From Stagnihabitans lacustris (GTDB lineage Bacteria; Pseudomonadota; Alphaproteobacteria; Rhodobacterales; Rhodobacteraceae): a stretch of DNA of 64,000 bases. The position numbers and the translations under genes are program-made. The stretch lies in the NCBI RefSeq assembly GCF_025950525.1, contig NZ_JAPDGS010000008.1, positions 62,001-126,000 of the forward strand, given 5' to 3'. Below are positions 27,600-35,021 of the stretch, piece after piece. The number at the start of each line of letters is the position of its first letter. The first letter of the stretch is position 1. The notes under the pieces are model-generated. The model made no database searches, was not told the DNA's origin, and saw nothing but the letters and a program-made list of their open reading frames with translations.

Positions 27600-28904
27600 A
27601 TGCGCGACTACAGCTATTTGCAGCAGATGAACGAACGCAGCCTTGCCCAACAGGCGGCGGTGCGGCGATCGACCTTTTCGCCGGCCGAGGTCAAGACGCT
27701 GCGGCCCTTTTCGATCTGGGAGATTTCGACCTTCATGTTCGATGTCCCTGCCGACACTTTGCGTAAAAAGCTGGCCGAGGACCCGACCCTGCCCCAGGGC
27801 GAGGTCGAGGAAGATGGCCGCCAGCGCTGGTTTACCCTGTCAGAGATCAACGAGTTGCGCCGTCGCGTGCGGTTTCGCGGCAAACCGCTTAGCCCGGAAC
27901 GTCCCAAGGGGCCGGCGCTGCGGGTGGCGGTGTCCAACTTCAAGGGGGGCGTTGGCAAGACGGTCGTGGCGCAGCACCTGGCCAATGCGGCGGCGCTGGA
28001 TGGCTATCGGGTCTTGGTCATCGACTTTGACCCTCAGGCGACGCTGACACATTCGATGGGGCTGGTCGAGGTCAAGGAGTGGAACACGGTCTGGGGCATC
28101 ATGTGCCGCGACCTGTGCCGCGAGGCGGATCGGATCATGGAAAGCTATGATGATCCGGCCGATTGCCCCTATCCGGCGGCTGACGAGCTGCCCAAGGATG
28201 TGCAGGAAATCGGCACGATGCGGGCGCAGGACTTCATTCAAAAGACCTCCTGGCCGACCATCGACATCATCCCCTCCTGTGCCAATGCGGCTTTCGTCGA
28301 GTTTGCCAGCGCCCAGTATCGCAGTCTGCACAAGGCCTGGAGCTTTTTCGGCTGCGTGGCGCGCTATCTGGATGAGCTGCCGCATGACCAGTATGACGTG
28401 GTGATCTTTGATTGCCCCCCGGCGATTGGCTATCAGTCCCTGAACGCGGCTTTTGCGGCGGATGTCCTCTATATCCCCTCGGGGCCGGGCTATTGGGAAT
28501 ACGATTCGACGACGTCCTTCCTGGGGCAGTTGGGCGATGCGCTGCAGGAAATTTCGATGGGGTTTGAAAAGATTGCGGCCAACGCCGGGATCAAGCTGCC
28601 GAAGTCCTTCCTGGATGTGCGGGTCTTGATGACGCGCTATGAGACGGCCAATCCGCTTCATGCCGCCATGCTGGAGGCGTTTCGCAATGTCTTTGGCGCC
28701 GATGTCTGCCAGCATCCGATCGAGATGACGCGGGCGGTCGAACAGTCGGGGCGGTTCCAGATGTCGGTCTATGAGCAGGATTACCGGGAGATGACGCGCG
28801 AGACCTGGAAGCGGGCGCGGCAGTCGTTCGACAATGCCTATCAGGAGTTCAAGGGCTCGATGCTGAAAGCTTGGGCTGCGCGCAATGCGGAGGGTGGCAA
28901 ATGA
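27600..28904 (+). CDS. parA: Plasmid partition ATPase ParA
   Basis: A 434-residue ParA/RepA-type ATPase. The first 100 residues form a DNA-binding segment with an MerR-like region (ADTLRKKLAEDPTLPQGEV, RWFTLSEINELRRR), as in long plasmid ParA proteins that autoregulate. The deviant Walker A KGGVGKT lies at residues 115-121, followed by VIDFDPQAT and FDCPPAIGY. It drives segregation of the replicon together with ParB. The gene reads away from the putative origin and overlaps parB by 4 bases. Confidence 0.9.
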   Translation: MRDYSYLQQMNERSLAQQAAVRRSTFSPAEVKTLRPFSIWEISTFMFDVPADTLRKKLAEDPTLPQGEVEEDGRQRWFTLSEINELRRRVRFRGKPLSPERPKGPALRVAVSNFKGGVGKTVVAQHLANAAALDGYRVLVIDFDPQATLTHSMGLVEVKEWNTVWGIMCRDLCREADRIMESYDDPADCPYPAADELPKDVQEIGTMRAQDFIQKTSWPTIDIIPSCANAAFVEFASAQYRSLHKAWSFFGCVARYLDELPHDQYDVVIFDCPPAIGYQSLNAAFAADVLYIPSGPGYWEYDSTTSFLGQLGDALQEISMGFEKIAANAGIKLPKSFLDVRVLMTRYETANPLHAAMLEAFRNVFGADVCQHPIEMTRAVEQSGRFQMSVYEQDYREMTRETWKRARQSFDNAYQEFKGSMLKAWAARNAEGGK

Positions 28905-29929
28905 CCAAGGGCAATCGGTTTGGCATCGGTCCGGTGGATCTGCCCGCGGAGCCGCGGCGTCCGCGCGATCCGGGGCCGATGAGCGTGGCGGTGCGCGAGG
29001 TGGCGGCCAGCGCGCAAGAGGCCAGCGACAGTCTGGTCGAGAGCCGTCGGCAGAACGCGGCGGATGCGCGGGAATACCGCGCCGCGCGGGAGTCGGGTCG
29101 GGTTATCCTGTCGCTGGGGCTGGATCAGATCGGCGTCACCGCCCTGCCCCGTGACCGGATGGATCTTGCGGATGTGGCGACCTCGGAGGCGATGGAGGAG
29201 CTGAAGGCCTCGATCCGGGAGCGCGGGCAACGCGAGCCGATCGAGGTTTTCGCCAGTGCCGCGGGCTGGGAGCTGAAGGCGGGCTGGCGGCGGTTGACGG
29301 CCTTGCGGCAGCTGCGCGAAGAAACCGGCGATCCGCGGTTCGATCAAGTGCTGGCGCGGGTGACGTCGGGTGGCGAGGATCGGGCGGCGCTGTATCTCGA
29401 CATGGTCGAAGAGAACGTCATCCGCCAGGACCTGAGTTTCGCCGAAATGGCGCATATCGCCATCGAGCTGGCGCGGGACCCGGCTGCGGGGGTGGCCTCG
29501 GTCGAGGATGCCGTGGGGCGGCTTTACCGCGCTTTGCACAAGGTGAAGCGGTCCTATATCCGCGCCTTTGTCGCCTTGATGGGGCAGGTGGACTTGCCGT
29601 TCCCCCGGGCCGTTTCGCGCGATCTTGGGGTGGAAGTGGCGCGCAAGTTGGCCATCGTGTCCCAGGCCGAAGTGGCGGGTCTGCAGGCGCGTCTGGCCCG
29701 GGTCAGTCGCGAGGAAGAGCAGGCTGAAGCGCTGCGGTTGTTCCTGAAGCCTGTGACCGAGGCAAGCGACAAGGGCCCGGATCAGAAGTTCGAGTTCCGT
29801 ATCGGCGAGGCCAAAGTGACCGCCCGCAACGGCGAGTTGCGCATCCGGGCGGCGATGGATTTCACCGCTTTGGACCGCGCCGAACTGGACCGCGCCGTCA
29901 GCGCCTTTTTCGCGGCCTTGGGCGAATAG
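28901..29929 (+). CDS. parB: Plasmid partition protein ParB
   Basis: A 342-residue ParB/RepB-type protein. The CTPase/ParB-N domain shows DVATSEAMEELKASIRERGQ, EPIEVF and GWELKAGWRRLTALRQL near residues 85-145, then a helix-turn-helix region (ENVIRQDLSFAEMAHIAIEL). It loads at parS and stimulates ParA. The start at 28901 overlaps the parA stop. Its 3' end is 4 bases from the convergent copA stop and sits against two palindromes that may be terminator and/or parS. Confidence 0.88.
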   Translation: MTKGNRFGIGPVDLPAEPRRPRDPGPMSVAVREVAASAQEASDSLVESRRQNAADAREYRAARESGRVILSLGLDQIGVTALPRDRMDLADVATSEAMEELKASIRERGQREPIEVFASAAGWELKAGWRRLTALRQLREETGDPRFDQVLARVTSGGEDRAALYLDMVEENVIRQDLSFAEMAHIAIELARDPAAGVASVEDAVGRLYRALHKVKRSYIRAFVALMGQVDLPFPRAVSRDLGVEVARKLAIVSQAEVAGLQARLARVSREEEQAEALRLFLKPVTEASDKGPDQKFEFRIGEAKVTARNGELRIRAAMDFTALDRAELDRAVSAFFAALGE

Positions 29930-29931
29930 CC

Positions 29932-29984
29932 GGTTACCGAGCGGTAACTTTCGGGCCGGTTACCGGGCGGTAACCGGCCCTTTT
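29932..29984 (+). terminator. Tandem palindromes after parB; terminator and possible parS
   Basis: Two 18-bp palindromes with arms GGTTACCG/CGGTAACC lie at 29932-29949 (one mismatch) and 29958-29975 (perfect). The second extends to a 12-bp stem (29953-29980) with loop GGGC followed by TTTT, a good rho-independent terminator for parB. The same bases encode the last residues of copA on the other strand. Confidence 0.65.
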
Positions 29985-32369
29985 CAATCGCAGGGCATTG
30001 CCAAGGACAAAGACCGACGACAAGGCCATGGCCCCGGCGGCGAAGCCGGGCGACAGGCCAAGACCCAAAGCGCCGGTCGCCATCGGGATCAGGGCTGCGT
30101 TGTAGGCAAAGGCCCAGAACAGGTTCTGCCGGATGTTGCGCATCACGGCCTGGCTCAGGTCCACCGCGTCGGCCAGCGCGGGCAGGCGGCCGCCGACCAG
30201 CACGACATCGGCGGCCTCGATCGCCACTTCCGTCCCTGTCCCCATCGCCACGCCGACATCCGCCGCCGCAAGCGCCGGTGCGTCGTTGATCCCGTCGCCG
30301 ACAAAGGCCAGCACGCCGCCCGCCCGCAGCCGTTCCACCGCGGCCACTTTCCCGGCGGGCAAGACACCCGCCACCACCTCGTCGATCCCCAGACCCCGGG
30401 CGATGGCTTCCGCCGTCCGAGCGTCATCGCCCGTCACCATCGCCAGCCGCAACCCCATCGCCCGCAGCCGCGCCAGCGCCTCCGGGGTCGAGGCCTTGAC
30501 CGGGTCCGCCACCGCCAGCATCGCCGCCAGCACGCCATCGACCGCGGCATAAAGCGGGCTGCGACCTTGGGCGGTCAGGCCTTCGACTGCCGCCGCAAAG
30601 GGCGCGACCGACAGGCCCTGCGCCGCCATCTGCGCGCCATTGCCCACCGCCACGCGCCGCCCCGCGACAAGCCCCGAAACCCCCTGCCCGGTGGTCGAGC
30701 TGAAATCCCCCACCTCCCGGATCGGCCCCTCCCAGGCCGCCACCAAAGCCCGCGCGATGGGATGCTCTGACCGCGCCTCAATGGCGGCCACCAGGTCCAG
30801 AACCGTCTCACGGGTGAAGCCCGCGGCCAGGATCAGGTCGGTCAACACCGGGCGCCCCTCGGTCAGCGTGCCGGTCTTGTCCATGGCCACCACCCGCACC
30901 TCGGCCAGCCGTTGCAGCGCCTCACCCTTGCGGAACAGGACCCCCAATTCAGCCCCGCGCCCCGTCCCCACCAGGATCGAGGTCGGCACCGCCAGCCCCA
31001 TCGCACAGGGGCAGGCGATGATCAGCACCGCCACCGCATGAACCACCGCCAGCCCCAGCGACGGCGCGGGTCCAAGCGCCAGCCATCCCAGAAAGGTCAA
31101 ACCCGCCACAAGGATCACCGCCGGCACAAACCACAGCGTGATCCGGTCCACCGCGCCCTGAATCGGCAGCTTGTCGCCCTGCGCCGCCTCGACCATGCGG
31201 ATGATCTGCGCCAGGACCGTCGCCCCGCCGATCGCCTGCGCCTCCATCTCGAAGGCCCCGGACTGGTTCACCGTCCCCCCGGTCACGACCGCCCCCGGGG
31301 CCTTTTCCACGGGCAGGGGCTCTCCGGTGATCATCGATTCGTCCACCCAGCTTTGGCCCTGCGTCACCACGCCATCGACCGGCACACGGGCGCCGGGTTG
31401 CACCTCGATTCGGTCGCCAAGGCGCAATTCGCCCAGGGCCACATCCCGGAAAGCCCCGCCGCGAAACGCCCTTGCCGTCGGCGCCTGAAGCCCCACCAGC
31501 CGCCGGATCGCCTGACCGGTCTGCCCCTTGGCCCGCGCCTCCAGCCAGCGGCCAAACAGGATCAGCGTCACGATCACCGCGGCGCTTTCGAAATAGACCG
31601 TCCCCGAGCCAGTAGGCAAAAGCCCCGGTGCGAAAACCGCCACCATCGAAAAGCCCCAGGCCGCCAGACTGCCCAAGGCAACCAGCGAATTCATATCCGG
31701 AGAAAGGCGAAAAAGCGCAGGTAAGCCTTTGATATAAAAACGAAAGCCTGGGAACGCCATCACCAGGCTTGTCAAGATGGCCTGCAGCCGCCAAGAGGTC
31801 TGCATCCCGATGTTTTCCATGATCCAGTGATGCAGGGCAGGGATCAGATGGCCCCCCATCTCCAGCGCAAAGACCGGCAGGGTCAGGCCCGCAGCCACCC
31901 AGAAATCGCGCCGCAACTGCGCCTCATCGGCCTCGCGTCTTGCGGTCAAGGCATCGGTCCTCCCCCGCACCGCCTCTGTCGCATCATAGCCCGCGCGGTC
32001 GACCGCGGCGATCAGCGAGGCCAGACCCGCCGTCCCCGTCACCTGCGCGCGTTCGGTCGCGAGGTTGACCGAGACCCGGACCACGCCCGGCACCGCCGCC
32101 AGGGCCTTTTCCACCCGTCCGACGCATGACGCGCAGGTCATGCCTGTCACCTCCAGGTCGGTGATCCCGGGTCGCAGATCATAGCCTGCCCGCGTTACGG
32201 CTGCGATCAGGGCCGCACGGTCCAGCCTGCCTGCGATCTCGGCCCGCTCGGTCGCCAGGTTGACCGCGACCGATGCCACCCCCGGCACCGCCGCCAGCGC
32301 CTTTTCCACCCGGCCCACGCAGCTGGCACAGGTCATGCCGTCGATTTCCAGGGTCTCGTGGTCGTTCAT
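29934..32369 (-). CDS. copA: Copper-exporting P1B-type ATPase
   Basis: An 811-residue heavy-metal P-type ATPase. Two amino-terminal metal-binding domains carry MTCASC at residues 12-17 and 77-82. The membrane metal motif is [11 protein letters not shown], the phosphorylation motif DKTGTLTEG, with SEHPIA and [11 protein letters not shown] further on. FAYNAAL and MALSS in the last helices fit the Cu(I)-specific P1B-1 group. It exports Cu(I) from the cytoplasm or loads cuproenzymes. AGGAGG precedes the start, and a CueR-type promoter lies upstream. It diverges from a copper-chaperone gene. Confidence 0.93.
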   Translation of the reverse strand: MNDHETLEIDGMTCASCVGRVEKALAAVPGVASVAVNLATERAEIAGRLDRAALIAAVTRAGYDLRPGITDLEVTGMTCASCVGRVEKALAAVPGVVRVSVNLATERAQVTGTAGLASLIAAVDRAGYDATEAVRGRTDALTARREADEAQLRRDFWVAAGLTLPVFALEMGGHLIPALHHWIMENIGMQTSWRLQAILTSLVMAFPGFRFYIKGLPALFRLSPDMNSLVALGSLAAWGFSMVAVFAPGLLPTGSGTVYFESAAVIVTLILFGRWLEARAKGQTGQAIRRLVGLQAPTARAFRGGAFRDVALGELRLGDRIEVQPGARVPVDGVVTQGQSWVDESMITGEPLPVEKAPGAVVTGGTVNQSGAFEMEAQAIGGATVLAQIIRMVEAAQGDKLPIQGAVDRITLWFVPAVILVAGLTFLGWLALGPAPSLGLAVVHAVAVLIIACPCAMGLAVPTSILVGTGRGAELGVLFRKGEALQRLAEVRVVAMDKTGTLTEGRPVLTDLILAAGFTRETVLDLVAAIEARSEHPIARALVAAWEGPIREVGDFSSTTGQGVSGLVAGRRVAVGNGAQMAAQGLSVAPFAAAVEGLTAQGRSPLYAAVDGVLAAMLAVADPVKASTPEALARLRAMGLRLAMVTGDDARTAEAIARGLGIDEVVAGVLPAGKVAAVERLRAGGVLAFVGDGINDAPALAAADVGVAMGTGTEVAIEAADVVLVGGRLPALADAVDLSQAVMRNIRQNLFWAFAYNAALIPMATGALGLGLSPGFAAGAMALSSVFVLGNALRLKRAGYRPVTGPKVTAR

Positions 32370-32391
32370 CGGGGCCTCCTGCCTTGTGCTT

Positions 32392-32422
32392 CAGATAAGG
32401 ACCCCGGGCGGCCCAAGGTCAA
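32392..32422 (-). promoter_or_regulatory. MerR/CueR-type copA promoter
   Basis: On the minus strand TTGACC (-35) is separated by 19 bp from TATCTG (-10). The spacer holds an imperfect dyad GACCTTGGG/CCGGGGTC. A 19-bp spacer overlapped by a dyad is the hallmark of CueR/HmrR-controlled copper promoters. No merR-family gene is in the window. Confidence 0.6.
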
Positions 32423-32483
32423 GGCGCGGCCTTGCAGGGCGGCCATGACGGGCTTACATCTGTCAGAGCCAAGGAGGCTCGCG

Positions 32484-32672
32484 ATGCAATTTCACGTTGA
32501 AAACATGACCTGTGGCGGCTGCGTGCGCGGTGTGACCCGGGCGATCCAGTCGGTCGATCCTGCCGCCGAAGTGGCCGCCGACCTTGCGACCCATGACGTC
32601 GAGGTCAAGACCTCTGCCGCCCGAGAATTGCTTGCCAAGGCCTTGGCCGAGGCCGGATTCGAAGCGGCCTAA
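32484..32672 (+). CDS. Small HMA-domain copper chaperone
   Basis: A 62-residue heavy-metal-associated domain with MTCGGC at residues 8-13, the Cu(I)-binding CxxC motif, and a ferredoxin-like pattern through its full length. It resembles CopZ and probably delivers Cu(I) to CopA, whose gene is transcribed divergently 114 bases away. AAGGAGG lies just ahead of the ATG. A plausible promoter (TTGCAG, 17 bp, TACATC) lies at 32432-32460. The gene overlaps the convergent membrane-anchor gene by 4 bases. Confidence 0.88.
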   Translation: MQFHVENMTCGGCVRGVTRAIQSVDPAAEVAADLATHDVEVKTSAARELLAKALAEAGFEAA

Positions 32673-33541
32673 CGCTGGCCGTAGAACAGGCCGACGACAT
32701 GTTCGGCCTCGGCAAAGAACAGCCAGCGTTGCGCGGCTGCGCCCAACAAGTGCAGCGCCGCCATCAGACCAAAGACCCAAGGCGCCTGCGGCAGGATCAA
32801 AAGCCCCAGCGCGGGCAAGACCAGCAGCGCCAGGGCAATGGCCCGCAGCCGCCGCGCATGTTTGCGCCCGACGTGAAAAATCATCTCGCGCATCAGGTAA
32901 TTCGGCGCGGTATGGGGCTGTTCAAAGACCCGGACGGTGCCGATCCGGTCCAGGCCCGTGGCCGTGCCAAGGGTCTGACCGGCCTTGGCGAAGGCGCGGT
33001 CTCCGGCCCGGAAATGCGCCAGCACGGCGATCAGCGTGGCCAGCGTGCCGATCAGGGCGGGCAGGGTTAGGCCCGCAAGAAGCGCGCCGCCGGTCAGGAC
33101 ATAACCCAGGAACAGCGCCGGCACCGTTGGCGAATTCCAGCGCGGGACGGTCTTCAGCTGGGCATAGATCATCGAGGTCGTGAAGGCCGTTGCAAGCGCG
33201 CCGGCCGCCCCGATCCAGCCAAGCACGCTGGGCAGGGGGGCGCCCGCGATATCCGACAGGGCCACCGGGGCCAGGATCAACAGCGTCGCCACCGCCGCGA
33301 TCCCCTCGCGCGAAAGCCACGAGCTGCGCCATTGGCTAAAGGCGCGCCATGCGCGTTCGGGATGGCCCAGGTGAAAGGTCGAGGTCAGAAGGCCCGCGAC
33401 CGTCAGCCCATAGGCCAGGCCCCAGTGCAGGAAGGCGGCAAGGCCATGAGAGGGCGCAAGGCCAAGGCCAAGGAAGGCCAAAAGGCCAAGGCCCATGCCG
33501 GAAAGCGTCGTGAAGAGGATGACAGAGGGGGCGGGATGCAT
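32669..33541 (-). CDS. DmsC/SoeC-type membrane anchor subunit
   Basis: A 290-residue membrane protein with about eight hydrophobic helices and the DmsC-family pattern TSTFHLGHPERAWRAFSQWRS-like near the second helix (key residues HLGHP...WR..S.WRSSWLSRE). It anchors the molybdoenzyme and iron-sulfur subunits to the membrane and exchanges electrons with quinone. It reads in the same direction as the two partner genes but is 419 bases away from them, separated by a repeat-rich spacer. That distance is unusual for subunits of one complex. Confidence 0.82.
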   Translation of the reverse strand: MHPAPSVILFTTLSGMGLGLLAFLGLGLAPSHGLAAFLHWGLAYGLTVAGLLTSTFHLGHPERAWRAFSQWRSSWLSREGIAAVATLLILAPVALSDIAGAPLPSVLGWIGAAGALATAFTTSMIYAQLKTVPRWNSPTVPALFLGYVLTGGALLAGLTLPALIGTLATLIAVLAHFRAGDRAFAKAGQTLGTATGLDRIGTVRVFEQPHTAPNYLMREMIFHVGRKHARRLRAIALALLVLPALGLLILPQAPWVFGLMAALHLLGAAAQRWLFFAEAEHVVGLFYGQR

Positions 33542-33572
33542 ATGTTTTCCGGTCTGGCGCTGTTCCCGGGGA

Positions 33573-33735
33573 GGTTGCGCCCCCGGTTCGGTGGAAAGTC
33601 TGGGGGGTCACTCGCCCGGGGCTGTTAGAAGGTCGGGGATGTTGCGCGCCCGGACCTGTTGGAAAGCCGGAGATGTTGCGCCGCCGGACCCGTTGTAAAA
33701 GCCGGGGGTTTCACACCCCCGGACCCCCGTGGAAT
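33573..33735. repeat. Degenerate tandem array of about 34-bp units
   Basis: About four and a half units with a 33-34 bp period. Each unit follows the pattern TTGCGC, CCCGGA, GTTGGAAAG, CGGGG with substitutions. Units start near 33573, 33606, 33640, 33674 and 33708. The last unit runs into the intergenic element at 33703-33755. Confidence 0.65.
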
Positions 33736-33755
33736 ATTTGAGCCAGTATGAAAGG
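33703..33755 (+). repeat. Rhodobacterales-type intergenic element, copy 1
   Basis: Hairpin CCGGGGGT/ACCCCCGG-like, then GGACCCCC, then GGAATATTT and ATGAAA. The same layout occurs at 41038 and, inverted, at 61662. Confidence 0.6.
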
Positions 33756-33960
33756 GGAAGGGGCGCGGGCGTTTTGGGTGCGATCTTGGCCTTGGGGCGG
33801 GGCAGGGCGGGTGATTGCGCTGCGGCGCTTTTGCGGGCCGGGTTGCGTCTGCGTCGAAGGTGCGTGGCTTTGTGACGATGGGGGCGGTCAAACCGAGCGA
33901 GCGTGCCTGGACCTTGTGTGCCGGGGGTGGGGCGGCGCGGCCCGGTGTTTGGGCTTGGGG

Positions 33961-34692
33961 TCATGGCAGGCGTCCCAGCATCTTGTCCAGCCATCCGGCC
34001 AGACCCTGCGCCTTGATGTCCAGCAAGGGGGCCAGGGGCGAGGTTTCCAGCCGGTCTTTCTTGCGGGGCGGCAAGTATTTGTTCGACGGCTTGGTCCCAA
34101 GGTCGGGCATCAGGTCATAGCCGCCGCGTTGGGCGACCAGCTGGCTGACCTTGGACGCCGGGTCCGAAAGGTCGCCGAAATGGCGCGCGCCGGTCGGGCA
34201 GGTGCGCACGCAGGCGGGCTCGCGGTCGATCTCGGGCAAAGCCTCATCATAGATACGGTCGACGCAGAGGGTGCATTTCTTCATCACCTTCTCGGTCGGG
34301 TCCAGTTCCCGCGCGCCGTAAGGGCAGGCCCAGGCGCAAAGGCCGCAGCCGATGCAGGCGTCCTCGTTCACCAGGACGATGCCGTCTTCAGCGCGTTTAT
34401 ACGAGGCGCCGGTGGGGCAGACGGTGACGCAGGGGGCATCCGAGCAATGCAGGCAAGACCGGGGGAAGTTGATGGTTTGTGCTGTGCCATCAGCGGGTTG
34501 CACGGCATAAGTGTGGACCCGGTTCAGAAAGGCGCCCATCGGCTCGGAGCCATAGGGGTCCTGGTCCGACAGGCCCTGAGAATGGTCGTTCCAGCCCTTG
34601 CAGGCGGTGACGCAGGCTTGGCAGCCGACACAGGTGTCAAGGTCGATCACCAGACCCAGTTGCTTGTCGACATGGGTGGGCAGCGAGGTCAT
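33961..34692 (-). CDS. Four-cluster ferredoxin subunit of molybdoenzyme, SoeB/DmsB type
   Basis: A 243-residue iron-sulfur protein with four cysteine groups: CVGCQACVTACKGWN, CLHCSDAPCVTVCPTGA, CIGCGLCAWACPYGA and CTLCVDRI with CVRTCPTGA. This is the DmsB/NrfC arrangement for four [4Fe-4S] clusters that carry electrons between the molybdenum subunit and the membrane anchor. No signal sequence is present, in keeping with a cytoplasm-facing complex. Its start overlaps the TfoX-like gene by 4 bases. Confidence 0.9.
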   Translation of the reverse strand: MTSLPTHVDKQLGLVIDLDTCVGCQACVTACKGWNDHSQGLSDQDPYGSEPMGAFLNRVHTYAVQPADGTAQTINFPRSCLHCSDAPCVTVCPTGASYKRAEDGIVLVNEDACIGCGLCAWACPYGARELDPTEKVMKKCTLCVDRIYDEALPEIDREPACVRTCPTGARHFGDLSDPASKVSQLVAQRGGYDLMPDLGTKPSNKYLPPRKKDRLETSPLAPLLDIKAQGLAGWLDKMLGRLP

Positions 34693-35021
34693 GGGGATTT
34701 CGCCTTCTTCGGGGCCTTGGGCTTGGGGGCGGGCAGGGTTTCGGCGAGGGCGCGCAGCGCAAGCGTGACCGGCTCGGGGTCGTCCAGGGCCCCCTGGGCG
34801 TCGATATAGGGTTTGGAACCGGGGTAGGGGTGGCCTTGGGGGGCATCGGGCAGATATGCGCGGGCGGCTTGGGTGTCTTTGACGAAAAGCGTGTCGTCGC
34901 AGACGAAACCCAGCACCTTGCCATCCAGATACAGCGCGTATTCCCCGAACATCGGTTTCGTCGTCAGGGGCAGGGGGATCAGGTCCAGCAGCGCCGTTAT
35001 GGTTTCCTTGCGGGTGCTCAT
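34689..35021 (-). CDS. TfoX amino-terminal domain protein
   Basis: A 110-residue protein with a TfoX-N domain (TTKPMFGEYALYLDGKVLGFV, DDTLFVKDT, YPGSKPYID) and a lysine- and proline-rich tail. The domain was named from the competence regulator TfoX/Sxy, but the short stand-alone proteins have no established function. It is inserted between the molybdenum and iron-sulfur subunit genes with 4-base overlaps on both sides, so it is translated as part of that operon. A role in assembly or regulation of the complex is speculation. Confidence 0.85.
   Translation of the reverse strand: MSTRKETITALLDLIPLPLTTKPMFGEYALYLDGKVLGFVCDDTLFVKDTQAARAYLPDAPQGHPYPGSKPYIDAQGALDDPEPVTLALRALAETLPAPKPKAPKKAKSP

Larger units (their letters stand above)
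33542..33960. other. Repeat-bearing spacer between soeB- and soeC-like genes
   Basis: This 419-bp stretch contains no convincing gene. The left half holds a degenerate tandem array and a GGATATTT-type element. The right half (about 33760-33960) is GC-rich with no motif I recognise. Open frames across it lack family features and have unnatural composition. Confidence 0.6.

Noticed and set aside
33573-33735. CRISPR array
   Set aside because: The 34-bp units are contiguous and degenerate with no unique spacers, and no cas genes are nearby.
33748-34809. A protein-coding gene on the plus strand in the soeB/soeC spacer
   Set aside because: The frame mostly lies opposite the iron-sulfur subunit gene, has no recognisable domain and no ribosome binding site.
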